From: Streptomyces sp. NBC_01335
GTDB lineage: Bacteria; Actinomycetota; Actinomycetes; Streptomycetales; Streptomycetaceae
DNA length: 64,000 bases
Assembly (NCBI RefSeq): GCF_035953295.1
Contig: NZ_CP108370.1
Location: 6,557,001 to 6,621,000, forward strand
Direction: 5' to 3'
The position numbers and the translations under genes were made by a program. The notes beneath the pieces are model-generated. The model was given only the letters and a program-made list of their open reading frames with translations. It did no database searches and had not been told where the DNA came from. Below, in pieces: positions 1-7,932 of the stretch (position 1 is the stretch's first letter; each line of letters starts with the position of its first letter).

Positions 1-966
1 TCCGGCGACCAGCGAGGCGAGCAGGCCGCTCTGCGCCCCGGCCAGACGTTCACGTGCCCCGGCCAGGGGGTCACGTGCCCCGGCCGTCGTCGCCCCGGTC
101 CCGGCCGCCGCCGTCCGCGCCGGAGTGTTCGTACGGACCGTCCGCCGCGCCGCTTCCAACGTCCCGCGGATCATGGCGAGTTCGCCGGCCAGCTCCTCGG
201 CGGGCGGGAAGTCGTCGTCGCGTTCCAGCAGCACACCGGGCGGGTCCACCCGGGAGCGCAGCTCCGCCAGGACGTCCAGCACCGGGGCCGTCACCGGATG
301 GGCGTGCGTGTCGTGCCAGACGCCGTCCTTCTCGACGCCGCCCGCCACATGGACGTACGCGATGGCCTCCACCGGCAGTTCGTCCAGCGCCGTCGCGGGG
401 TCCTCGCCCCGGTTGACGTGGTTGGTGTGGAGATTGGCCACGTCGATCAGCAGTCGGACCCCCGTCCGCTCGACCAGCTCGGCCAGGAACTGCCCCTCCG
501 TCAGCTCCTCGTCCGGCCAGTTGACCAGCGCCGCGATGTTCTCCAGCGCCAGCGGCACCGGCAGCGCGTCCTGGGCGATCCGCACGTTCTCGCACAGCAC
601 GTCCAGGGCGTCCCAGGTCCTCGGTACGGGGAGCAGGTGGCCCGCCTCCAGCGCGGACGAACCGGTGACCGGCCCCCCGGCCCGTACGAACGCGACGTGC
701 TCCGTCACCAGCGGCGCACCGAGCAGCTCCACCCGCGCCGCCAGGTCCGCCAGCCGCCGCGGATCGGGGCGCTCCGCGCCACCGAGCCCCAGCGCCACCC
801 CGTGCGGCACGACCGTGACGCCCCGCGCCCGGAGCCGTACCAGCGAGTCGGGCAGATGGTCCGCGCAGAGGTTCTCCGCGACGGCCTCCACCCACTCGAC
901 GCCCTCCAGCGCCTCCACCGCGTCCGCGATCTCCGGACGCCAGCCGATCCCGACACCGAGCCTCAT
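1..966 (-). CDS. DUF692 / MNIO-family multinuclear iron oxygenase, partial
   Basis: The reading frame starts at ATG 966 behind a strong GGGGGAG ribosome site and runs off the left edge with no stop, so the C-terminus is missing. The N-terminal half reads as the DUF692 TIM-barrel family, with [38 protein letters not shown] and HDTHAHPV supplying the expected His, Asp and Glu metal ligands. Characterised members (MbnB and TglH types) are iron-dependent oxidases that modify cysteine-containing RiPP precursors. No precursor peptide or partner is visible in this window, so the substrate is unknown. The last visible part is Ala/Arg-rich and looks like a linker. Family confident, role not. Confidence 0.8.
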   Translation of the reverse strand, partial: MRLGVGIGWRPEIADAVEALEGVEWVEAVAENLCADHLPDSLVRLRARGVTVVPHGVALGLGGAERPDPRRLADLAARVELLGAPLVTEHVAFVRAGGPVTGSSALEAGHLLPVPRTWDALDVLCENVRIAQDALPVPLALENIAALVNWPDEELTEGQFLAELVERTGVRLLIDVANLHTNHVNRGEDPATALDELPVEAIAYVHVAGGVEKDGVWHDTHAHPVTAPVLDVLAELRSRVDPPGVLLERDDDFPPAEELAGELAMIRGTLEAARRTVRTNTPARTAAAGTGATTAGARDPLAGARERLAGAQSGLLASLVAG

Positions 967-1158
967 GACGCTCCCCCTTCCCGGGCGATCCGGTCGCTTC
1001 CCTTTGATCCGCTGCCCCCGGATTCGCCGCCCGTGGAGAGGTGATGACCCCGGCGCGACGCGGCGAACCCGAACGGGGAGACGTTCAGAGCAGGATTTGA
1101 GGTTGCGGGGGACAGCGGGGGGTGGTGACGCGATCGTGCTCCCTGCTCCGGAGGTGCC

Positions 1159-1218
1159 TTCGTGTTCCCCGCTCCGGGAGTTACCGCTTCGTGTTCCCCC
1201 CGCTCCGGGAGTTGCCGC
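1159..1218. repeat. Two imperfect 29-31 bp tandem units in the spacer before the DUF692 gene
   Basis: The 967-1263 spacer separates the lipoprotein stop from the DUF692 start. It holds two near-identical units (1159-1187 and 1188-1218), each reading TTCGTGTTCCCC, then GCTCCGGGAGTT, then a CCGC end. A third degenerate GCTCCGGAGG copy precedes them near 1145. No gene is seen here, and the DUF692 promoter should lie between 970 and 1150. Confidence 0.6.
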
Positions 1219-1263
1219 TCCCCACGGGCCGGCCGTGCGGGGCAGGGCCGGGACGGCGCACCG

Positions 1264-2721
1264 TCAGCCGGCCGTGGGCATGGCCCTGCGCAGTGCCGCG
1301 TCGAGATCTTCGGCCAGCTCCTCGTTGCTCTTCGGCTGTCCTTCGCCGAAGAGCGGCGCGAGCTCGGTGCGCACCGCTTGTGTGAAGGCGCCGTAGTACG
1401 GGGTCCGCGGACGCAGCGCGGCGCCGCGGAGGGCGTCCAGGAGCGTGCCGGAGGCGTAGGCGGGCCGGCCCTGCTCGTCGTGCGGCATGCGGTCGGCGCT
1501 CTCGCCGGAGCCGGCCGGGGACGTCGCGGTCTGCCGGGGTTCCGGGCAGGTGAGCTTGCCCTTGTACGCGGACGTCCTGGTCGCCGCGAACCCGGCGTGC
1601 AGCAGGCGGCACTGGCTGTTCTTGCCGGTGAGAAAGCGGATGAGGTCCTGGGCCGCCCCGGCGTGCGGGGAGTCGCGCGTCACCGCGAGGTTCTGGCCGC
1701 CCAGTACCGCCTTGCCCGGCAGGGGGACGACCTGGAGCTGGGATTCGTCGAACGTCTGGCTCAACGCACCGTAGGCATAGGGCCAGTGACGCAGGAAGGC
1801 CGTCTTTCCGGCGGCGAAGTCCGCGAGCGACCCGGCCTCGTCCGCCTTGTACGTCAGGGTCAGCGCGCGGGCGGTTCTCGTGCGCAGATCGCTGATGCCG
1901 CTGAGCAGTTTCGCCTTGTTCCCCGTGTAGCGGCCCTCGTCGTCCGTGAGCGTGGCTCCGTCGTCGTCGGACGACGCGAACGCCTCGACGGCGTTGACCG
2001 TACGGCCTTCGTAGTCCTTGAGCTGAGTGGTCCAGCCGGCCTTGTACTCCGGGGGCATCTCCGCCCTGTCGACGTCGTTGATCACTTTCTCCAGATCGCT
2101 CCAGGTCTTCACCTTTCCGCGCAGGTCGGTGTATCCCAGGTCCACTTTTCTCAGATAGTCGGGCCGGTAGTAGAGGAGGCCGACGTCGCTGTTGAACGGT
2201 ACGGAGTAGACGTCACCGTTCCACCGCGCGGTGCGTGCGACGGAGTCGATCACGTCGTCGTCGAGCAGGTCATCGCTCAGGGTTCGTACGAGACCGGCGG
2301 CGGCGAACTCCGGTACCCAGGTGACGTCGAGATTGACCACGTCGTAGTCCGCGCTGCCCGACTGCAGCGCGCCGAGCAGCTGGCTGCGCTGCTGATCGGC
2401 CGAACCCGACAGTTCGACGAGGTGGGCCCGGTAGGCGCCCGCGCCGTTCGCCGCCCTCTGTTCGGCGTTCCAGCCGTCTATCAACTGCTGCCGGACACCG
2501 CCCTTGCCGGTGACGTCCCGCCCGCTCGCGACGAAGATGTCGCGGGACCCGCTGCCGTCGGACGTGGGGACGACGCCCTGCCCGCCGCCGTCGGCCTCGT
2601 CACCACCACCGGTGCACCCGGCCGCCAGGAGGGAGAGTGCGAGAACCACGGCAGGCCACGGTGTCCGTGCGCGGAAGCGTCGCCGGGGTGCCGTCCGGGG
2701 TCCGGGGAGGGGGGTGATCAC
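1264..2721 (-). CDS. Extracellular solute-binding lipoprotein (ABC type 1), third gene of the caspase operon
   Basis: A 485-residue secreted lipoprotein. The N-terminus has an Arg-rich stretch, a hydrophobic helix and the lipobox LLAAGC, followed by a Gly/Asp linker. The body resembles sugar-type family-1 binding proteins: VNLDVTWVPEFAAAGLV, a middle VPFNSDVGLLYYR segment and a YYGAFTQAVRTELAPL tail. I place the start at GTG 2721. It overlaps the stop of the upstream caspase gene in a GTGA arrangement, which indicates translational coupling, and it puts the signal peptide at the right distance. There are no permease or ATPase genes nearby, so a classical import role is unlikely. A sensing or accessory role for the caspase protein is inferred from the operon alone. 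Confidence 0.82.
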   Translation of the reverse strand: MITPLPGPRTAPRRRFRARTPWPAVVLALSLLAAGCTGGGDEADGGGQGVVPTSDGSGSRDIFVASGRDVTGKGGVRQQLIDGWNAEQRAANGAGAYRAHLVELSGSADQQRSQLLGALQSGSADYDVVNLDVTWVPEFAAAGLVRTLSDDLLDDDVIDSVARTARWNGDVYSVPFNSDVGLLYYRPDYLRKVDLGYTDLRGKVKTWSDLEKVINDVDRAEMPPEYKAGWTTQLKDYEGRTVNAVEAFASSDDDGATLTDDEGRYTGNKAKLLSGISDLRTRTARALTLTYKADEAGSLADFAAGKTAFLRHWPYAYGALSQTFDESQLQVVPLPGKAVLGGQNLAVTRDSPHAGAAQDLIRFLTGKNSQCRLLHAGFAATRTSAYKGKLTCPEPRQTATSPAGSGESADRMPHDEQGRPAYASGTLLDALRGAALRPRTPYYGAFTQAVRTELAPLFGEGQPKSNEELAEDLDAALRRAMPTAG

Positions 2722-5198
2722 TGCTGGTCTCCCGAACCGGTCCTGGCGACCTCGTCCTGCAGTGCGGGCACGAGATCGCTCCGGTTGGCGTCCAGGCACC
2801 GTCCTCCGCTGGCCACCGCGATCAGCTCGTTGGGCTTTCCCGGGTCGCACGTGCCCTGCTGCACCGACACGACGACCACGGGGACCTTCCGCTCACGCGC
2901 CGACTTCAGCAATCCGGCAAGCCGCCCTCCCGCGGTCAGTTTGTCCTTCTCCTCGTCGTCCGTGAGGTAGACGATCAGCCGCGGATGCTGGTCGCCGGTG
3001 TCCTGGTCCGCCATGAACGTCCAGGCGGCCTTCAGGGCCTTGTACGGATCGGCCTCCACGTCCTCGACCCTGGCGCGCTTGTCGATCGTCGACTCCGCGT
3101 CCGCGTTCCGGTGCTGCCCGAACCCGAGCAGATCCGTGTGCGAGGCTCCGCCCTTCTCGCGGACCGCCCAGACGCCGTACCTGTCGTTGATGCCGAGGCC
3201 ACGCAGCGACTGCTTCAGGATGCCGGGGGCGCCGCTCGGTCCGTGCCACTTGTCGCCCATCGAGCCGGAGCTGTCCAGCAGGAACAGCACGCTGCCCGGG
3301 CCGTTCGCGCCGCGGTACGTGCGGAGTGCGCTGTCCATGGTGTCGCCGCTCGCCGCTCCCGCGAGCGGACCGGTGTCGGCGCGTGTGCCCGCGGCGGGTT
3401 TCACGGCCCAGGCCGTCGCATCCGCACCGCCTCCGCCCGCGGGCGCCCGGAAGCCGTCCCCGCGGAAGACGCCGGCACCGTCCTTTCCGACGAGCCACTT
3501 CCTGAAGCCCTCCGCGGCCCCGTTCCTGGCGTCCCGGTCCCGCTGCGCGTTCTGCCAGGTCACCCGGACGTAGGTGAGGTCGAGCCCCGGCACGTCGTCC
3601 GGGTACTGCGCCACGCGCTCGGCACGGCTCCCCGACTCGCATCCGCCACCGGTCGTGAAGAGGTGCTCGGGAACGAGCACCGCCGTACGGTCGTCCACTT
3701 CGTCCACCTCGGCCAGGTCGCACAGCAGATCGTTCGCGGTGGGCGCGGGCGGCCCGGGATACGCGACGGCCTTCTCGGCGTCCCGGCCCGAGGCCGCCGT
3801 CGCGTAGAGCCCGCTCGACGCCAGCAGGGCGGCCTCCGCGAACTCCGGGTCGGCCCGGCGCACCTGCGCCTGGGGATACTTCGACCGGAGCCCCTTGACC
3901 AGGTCGGCGAGCTTTTGGCCGTCACGCTGCGACAGGACCTGCGTGAAGCCCTTGGGCACCGCCAGGACGATCGGCGAGGATGCCAGCGGCTGGAGGTCAC
4001 TCATCGACGCGTAGGCCGGACCGGCCCCGGAGCTCGCCCGTTCCACGTCGGCCGAGACGGCCGGAATCCAGATGTCCGGCTGGGCACCGATGTCGCGCTG
4101 CGGATTGATGTCACCGGTCGCGGGCTGCTGCCAGGCCCCGGTGTCGTCCCGGAACGCCGCCACGACGTCGGCGGCGCCCGCGCTGTACGTGGTGATACCG
4201 CTGCGCCGGCAGCCGTCGCCCGTACGGTTGGCGTCGGACGCCATGTACGCCGTCGCGGCCTTGCGCACGGTCGTCTCGATGTCGGGATCGGTCAGCAGCC
4301 TCAGTTCCAGGGGCGGCGCGCAGCGTACCGGGGAGCCGAGCCCGGGCAGGACGCAGATGCCACCGGCGAGGAGCACCACGACGGCAGCGGCGGCGACGGC
4401 GGCGGCCCGTCCTCTGCGCCACCAGGGCTGCTGCGGCCGGTCCTCATCGACCGGAGGGAGGTCGGTGGCCAGCAGGACGTCCACACCGGAGGTCGCGGGC
4501 CTGCTCTGCGGTTCCCACGGCTCGGGGCGCTCCGTCTTGAAGTGCTTGGTCATGTACGCCCTGAGCTCTTCGGAGAGCGCGTGGAACCCGACATCGCCGC
4601 CCTGCCCGGCCACGCCGCCCTTCAGTATCCGCAGAAGCTGCTCCGTGAAGGGCGTGGGCCGAGTGCCGGGACCCGAGTTGATCAGGTTGTTCGCCTGCAC
4701 GCTCATCAACTGGGAGACGCGCTGCTTCTCGCGGCGGGCCTCCCAGACCAGTGCGGCGTTTCCGGCGTGGCAGCAGTCGAGGATGACGACGATCTGCTCG
4801 GCCGGGCTGCTCACCAGGGTGCCGAGTATCTGGCTCCACGACTGGGACCCCTGGAACACGGCGGCGGAGCCGGCGACGACGCGCGCGTTGCGCATCTGGA
4901 GCCAGAGCTCGTCCGCGGCCGCGGGGACGGCGCCGTGGCCCGCGAAGTAGAACAGCAACAGCCCCTCGGCCGACTGCACCGCGTCGTTGAGCGCGCGGGT
5001 GAAGTCGTCGACGCCCTCGGGCCTGCACACAGTGATCTCGGCCGGCTCGAAGACCTTCCCCGTACGCAGCACCTCCGACAGCTGCGCCAGGTTGTGGCTC
5101 ACGGCTCGCAGATCACGCGGCTGTATCTCCTGGTATTCGGGCACACCGACGAGCAGCGCCCGATTCGCCCTCCCCCGTGGGTCGAACCGCTGTGGCAC
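2718..5198 (-). CDS. Membrane-anchored caspase fused to a solute-binding-like domain and a VWA domain
   Basis: 826 residues starting at GTG 5198, with GAGG in the end of the preceding gene as ribosome site. Residues about 10-235 form a caspase-like (C14) domain with His88 in YFAGHGA and Cys143 in DCCHAG as the catalytic pair. Residues 265-287 are a single hydrophobic helix. Residues about 295-600 resemble the substrate-binding part of Streptomyces binding-protein/VWA proteins (DIWIPA, SSPIVLAVPKG). Residues 636-815 are a VWA domain with an intact MIDAS, DSSGS (Asp642, Ser644, Ser646). Predicted topology is caspase inside, binding and VWA domains outside. It follows an EACC1-like gene by 4 bp and overlaps a binding lipoprotein. 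Caspase/EACC1 pairs are known from proposed conflict systems; this domain order with outside sensors is unfamiliar to me. Substrates are unknown. Confidence 0.85.
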   Translation of the reverse strand: MPQRFDPRGRANRALLVGVPEYQEIQPRDLRAVSHNLAQLSEVLRTGKVFEPAEITVCRPEGVDDFTRALNDAVQSAEGLLLFYFAGHGAVPAAADELWLQMRNARVVAGSAAVFQGSQSWSQILGTLVSSPAEQIVVILDCCHAGNAALVWEARREKQRVSQLMSVQANNLINSGPGTRPTPFTEQLLRILKGGVAGQGGDVGFHALSEELRAYMTKHFKTERPEPWEPQSRPATSGVDVLLATDLPPVDEDRPQQPWWRRGRAAAVAAAAVVVLLAGGICVLPGLGSPVRCAPPLELRLLTDPDIETTVRKAATAYMASDANRTGDGCRRSGITTYSAGAADVVAAFRDDTGAWQQPATGDINPQRDIGAQPDIWIPAVSADVERASSGAGPAYASMSDLQPLASSPIVLAVPKGFTQVLSQRDGQKLADLVKGLRSKYPQAQVRRADPEFAEAALLASSGLYATAASGRDAEKAVAYPGPPAPTANDLLCDLAEVDEVDDRTAVLVPEHLFTTGGGCESGSRAERVAQYPDDVPGLDLTYVRVTWQNAQRDRDARNGAAEGFRKWLVGKDGAGVFRGDGFRAPAGGGGADATAWAVKPAAGTRADTGPLAGAASGDTMDSALRTYRGANGPGSVLFLLDSSGSMGDKWHGPSGAPGILKQSLRGLGINDRYGVWAVREKGGASHTDLLGFGQHRNADAESTIDKRARVEDVEADPYKALKAAWTFMADQDTGDQHPRLIVYLTDDEEKDKLTAGGRLAGLLKSARERKVPVVVVSVQQGTCDPGKPNELIAVASGGRCLDANRSDLVPALQDEVARTGSGDQQ

Positions 5199-5202
5199 CG
5201 GG

Positions 5203-5634
5203 TTAGCCCTCGCTGTCCGGCGCCTCGGGGTCGCGGTCCGGTGTGTCCGCGCGGCCGTCCGGCGGCGCGTGCGGAGTGATCTCGGGGACGGGCGGAGTCC
5301 CCTGCTCCACCGATCGGCGGTTCTCCCGCCAGGCCTTGACCCCGGACTCGGTCGCGGCCAGCACCCTCTCGAAGAGTCCGGGCGTCACCGCACCGATCAG
5401 GACCAGCACGATGTCCATCCCCGCGCCCATGGTGACGCCCGCGTCACCGGCATCGCCGGCGTCAACGGTCCTGGGACGCTCATGGATGCGGATGGTGTTG
5501 TCGTTGACCCAGCGTTCCAGACTGACTTCGCGTTCCAGCCACTTCTTCAGAGCGGCCACATCGACGTCGTCGGCCGTGTCTCCGAGCAGTGCGACGCGGA
5601 TCGAGCTGTGCCCCCCGCGCTCTTCATCTGTCAT
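5203..5634 (-). CDS. EACC1-like effector-associated small protein
   Basis: 143 residues starting at ATG 5634 just after GAGGAG. It reads as an N-terminal alpha/beta region (SIRVALLGDTADDVDVAALK, LERWVNDN, IRIHERPRT), one hydrophobic helix (MDIVLVLIGAVTPGLFERVL), a basic segment and a Pro/Asp-rich tail. This layout and its place directly before a caspase gene fit EACC1 (effector-associated constant component 1), a small partner of caspase and other effectors in predicted actinobacterial conflict systems. The stop is 4 bp before the caspase start, so the two are almost certainly co-translated. Family assignment rests on layout and context, as the domain is fast-evolving. It probably modulates or scaffolds the caspase. 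Confidence 0.68.
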   Translation of the reverse strand: MTDEERGGHSSIRVALLGDTADDVDVAALKKWLEREVSLERWVNDNTIRIHERPRTVDAGDAGDAGVTMGAGMDIVLVLIGAVTPGLFERVLAATESGVKAWRENRRSVEQGTPPVPEITPHAPPDGRADTPDRDPEAPDSEG

Positions 5635-5814
5635 AACTCCTCATGGTGTCACGGGAGTTACGACTTGTATGCGGCTGACGTCATCTGTTGTGACCACTCT
5701 GTGACGGATCTTGGGCGGGGGCGGAGCCGGCCGCGAAGTTCTGATCGCGGCGACAGCAGTGTGTGGCGCCTTCCTCCGCAGCGAGCTGCCCGGCGCTTCG
5801 CGGGAAGCCTTTGC

Positions 5815-6056
5815 GTGCTGTCGGGCCTGCGGGTGCGGAAGATCGTCAGCCGGCGCGCGGACCTTGAGGACCTGATGCGCGATCATCCGGTCGCGGAGGC
5901 CGAGCTGCAGACGCTCGTGGAGACGGTCCGGCAGCAGCTTCCGCCGGTCCAGCAGCAGGGGGTCCAGCGCATCGAGGCGCGCGACGGCGGATTCGCCGTC
6001 GGGGCGCAGGGGGCCTGCAGCAGGGTCATCGTCTACCGCGACCATGACACGCCGCC
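5815..6056 (+). pseudogene. Relic of an effector-associated or STAND-adjacent protein, C-terminal part
   Basis: In one plus frame the stretch LRVRKIVSRRADLEDLMRD, then HPVAEAELQTLVETVRQQLP, then VQRIEARDGGFAVGAQGACS, then RVIVYRD reads as a genuine protein end. It is a charged helical hairpin followed by a Gly-rich segment of the kind found at the end of small conflict-system accessory proteins. There is no start codon or ribosome site, the frame upstream is GC-shadow sequence, and it merges into unrelated sequence after 6056. I read it as a truncated relic, divergent to the EACC1 gene. Confidence is moderate because no alignment was possible. Confidence 0.35.
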
Positions 6057-6097
6057 CACCAGGGACGGGTGTTGCACTCCGGCCAGCAGCAGACCTC

Positions 6098-6365
6098 GGC
6101 ACCACCACGGCGGAGATCTCCCGCGCCGTGTTCGTCGCGGCGCTCACCGGACCGCTTGCCTACCGGGATGCGAAGAGGGCGCTCACGACGGCCGGGCTCG
6201 GTGCCGACGCGGACCGCCTGCTCACCGATCACGCGTACTGCTACCTACCCGGCGCCCCCAGCACCGTGCTGGAGCCTCTGCCCCGACCGCCTCGCCGGGG
6301 ACTTCCTGGCACTCTCCCTCCCCGGCCACGACCTCCCCGACCACGCCTGGCAGCCTTGGTCTCTT
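6098..6365 (+). pseudogene. Frameshifted fragment of a large Streptomyces TPR or ATP-binding protein
   Basis: One plus frame carries TTTAEISRAVFVAALTGP, then LAYRDAKRALTTAG, then ADRLLTDHAYCYLPG and STVLEPL up to about 6280. The text then continues coherently in another frame as PDRLAGDFLALSLPGHDLPD and HAWQPW. From memory this matches the middle of very large Streptomyces proteins with TPR or NTPase regions. The frame change near 6280 and the absence of both ends show that it is broken. It lies between the caspase operon and the CRISPR array, in what looks like a graveyard of defence or conflict genes. Confidence 0.45.
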
Positions 6366-6599
6366 CGCGCAGAGCAACGTCCCACACCTCCTGGAACACC
6401 GCGACGGTGTCGGGGAGATGACACATCACCGGGGTCGGGCGGGGCAGTCCATGCTCCTTCCCTCGCAGACGTACATCCAGAACACAGTCCCCGAGGCCCG
6501 CGCCGTCGTGCTTCAGCATGAACACAGAGATGGCACCGCCCACCGACAACCACCCCATATGACCCAACTGGCTACCGATGTGAGGGGTGGGCTTTACAC

Positions 6600-6690
6600 T
6601 GCCGCGTGACGGCAGGAGGGACGGAAAACGTGGGCGGCGAAGGTCGGCAAAGGAACTGCAAAGCCGTTGGATAACGGCAGGTCGCGAAGG
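6600..6690 (+). promoter_or_regulatory. Putative CRISPR leader
   Basis: The 90 bp before the first repeat are A/G-richer than the surroundings (GACGGAAAACG, GGCAAAGGAACTGCAAAGCC) and end in AGGTCGCGAAGG directly against repeat 1. The other end of the array decays, so the leader should be on this side, with transcription to the right. No promoter motif is clear. Confidence 0.4.
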
Positions 6691-6900
6691 GTGCTCTCCG
6701 CGCGAGCGGAGGTGAACCGCCGACTTGCCGCCGGGCATCTTCGTGCCCGGGGTGCTCTCCGCGCGAGCGGAGGTGAACCGCTCCGTCTGATTCCGCATAG
6801 CCTCAAGGCTCTGTGCTCTCCGCGCGAGCGGAGGTGAACCGGCCTGGTCTGCGGCGGTACCCGCCAACGGGAGTGTTCTCCTGCGCTCGTAGGCGAACCG
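6691..6900 (+). CRISPR. Small orphan type I-E CRISPR array, 4 repeats and 3 spacers, last repeat degenerate
   Basis: Three identical 29-bp repeats lie at 6691-6719, 6752-6780 and 6813-6841. They start GTGCTCTCC, contain the hairpin CTCCGC/GCGGAG and end GTGAACCG, as type I-E repeats do. Spacers at 6720-6751 and 6781-6812 are both 32 bp. A fourth copy at 6873-6900 is one base short with several changes, after a 31-bp spacer. A fifth trace begins GTGCTCTCC at 6931 and then diverges. No cas gene lies in the window, so any function needs cas genes elsewhere. Apparent protein frames over this stretch with repeating SARAE or RSRGEH are artefacts of the repeats. Confidence 0.9.
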
Positions 6901-7000
6901 CCCTGTGCCGCACCCCTTGTCCTTCAGGAAGTGCTCTCCCGGCGACAGTCAGCCGGAAGGAGCGATCCCGGTGATCCCGGCGTCCCGCCCGCCCTCCCGG

Positions 7001-7837
7001 TCAGCCAGCCGCGCGCGCCCGCAGCGCCGGGTGGTCCGCGATCACCGTGCAGGAGCCCGGAGCGATCTCGGTGAAACCGGCGTCCCGCACCACGGGCAGG
7101 CCGCTCACGGTGAGACGGCGCCAGGTCTCCGCGTCCGGGGTGGCCACCGAGAGCGGGAAGCCCGCCTCCTGCCACGCCTTGCGCTCCGTTTCCGTCAGCT
7201 CCCACCAGGCGAGCTGGGCACCGTGGCCGGCCTGCGCCATCGTCTTGCCCGCGGACATGTCGAGCTCCGGGTTGAGCCAGAGGACGGGGCCGGTGGTGTC
7301 CGGGGCGGCCGGCGGCTCGGGGTCGTCCAGGTCCGTGCCGGAGACCTGGAGCTTCGCCAGCTCCTTGGGCCAGCCGTCCAGCGGGACCGGCGGGTAGACG
7401 CGCACCTCGGCGGCGTCCCCGGTGACCGTGATCCCGGGCAGCGTGCACGCCTTGCGCCACTCCGCGCCCCGGGCCCGCCGCACCACCTTGCGTATCCGGG
7501 CGTCCTGCCAGTCCCGCATCGCCTGCGCCCACTCGCCCTCACCGAGCGCGCGGTCGTCGGCCAGGATGGTGAGCACCGCACGCGCCGCCGTCCGGAGCGC
7601 GTCCGTGCGGGCGGGCGGGTCGGTCTTCTCGATGTGCACCACCAGCGGCAGCACGAACTGCGGCGCCTCGTCGCGCGGGGTCGGCTCGGTCCGGAACGGG
7701 CTGTCCGCCGGAAGCGGCTCCGCGGGCTCGACCGGGGAAGCCGGGGAAGCCGGGGAAGCCGGGGAGGCCGCGGTCGGGGTCGGGGAAGCCGGGGAGGTGG
7801 CGGCCGGGGCCGTCGTGGGGATGTCGTCGCTGCTCAC
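7001..7837 (-). CDS. PTH2-type peptidyl-tRNA hydrolase domain protein
   Basis: 278 residues from GTG 7837. Residues 1-60 are low-complexity Pro/Ala/Ser sequence with PASP repeats, encoded by an imperfect 9-bp tandem repeat around 7732-7790. The C-terminal half contains GPVLWLNPELDMSAGKTMAQ followed by AGHGAQLAWWEL, the Lys, Gln and His pattern of the PTH2 family. That family releases peptides from peptidyl-tRNA or deaminates in related folds. The housekeeping enzyme in Streptomyces is the unrelated PTH1, so this is a second, PTH2-like protein. It is divergent from the AIM24 gene. The repeat tract probably varies in length between strains. Catalytic activity is not proven by sequence. Confidence 0.72.
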   Translation of the reverse strand: MSSDDIPTTAPAATSPASPTPTAASPASPASPASPVEPAEPLPADSPFRTEPTPRDEAPQFVLPLVVHIEKTDPPARTDALRTAARAVLTILADDRALGEGEWAQAMRDWQDARIRKVVRRARGAEWRKACTLPGITVTGDAAEVRVYPPVPLDGWPKELAKLQVSGTDLDDPEPPAAPDTTGPVLWLNPELDMSAGKTMAQAGHGAQLAWWELTETERKAWQEAGFPLSVATPDAETWRRLTVSGLPVVRDAGFTEIAPGSCTVIADHPALRARAAG

Positions 7838-7932
7838 GGAACCAGTCTGCCAGGCGCCTCGGCCAGGCCGGGTATCCGTCCGGGCGGTGGGCCCCTTGGC
7901 TTCGTGGGCTGCTCCGGGCGAGGATGCGGCGC

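Noticed and set aside
5641..6147. A 168-residue minus frame opposite the two relic fragments
   Set aside because: Arg/Pro/Ala-rich with no domain; the plus-strand frames have the protein-like text, so this is a shadow.
6241..6867. A long minus-strand reading frame with repeated LARRA, SARAE and RSRGEH blocks
   Set aside because: The blocks are the CRISPR repeat read in three frames; no ribosome site and no protein-like composition.
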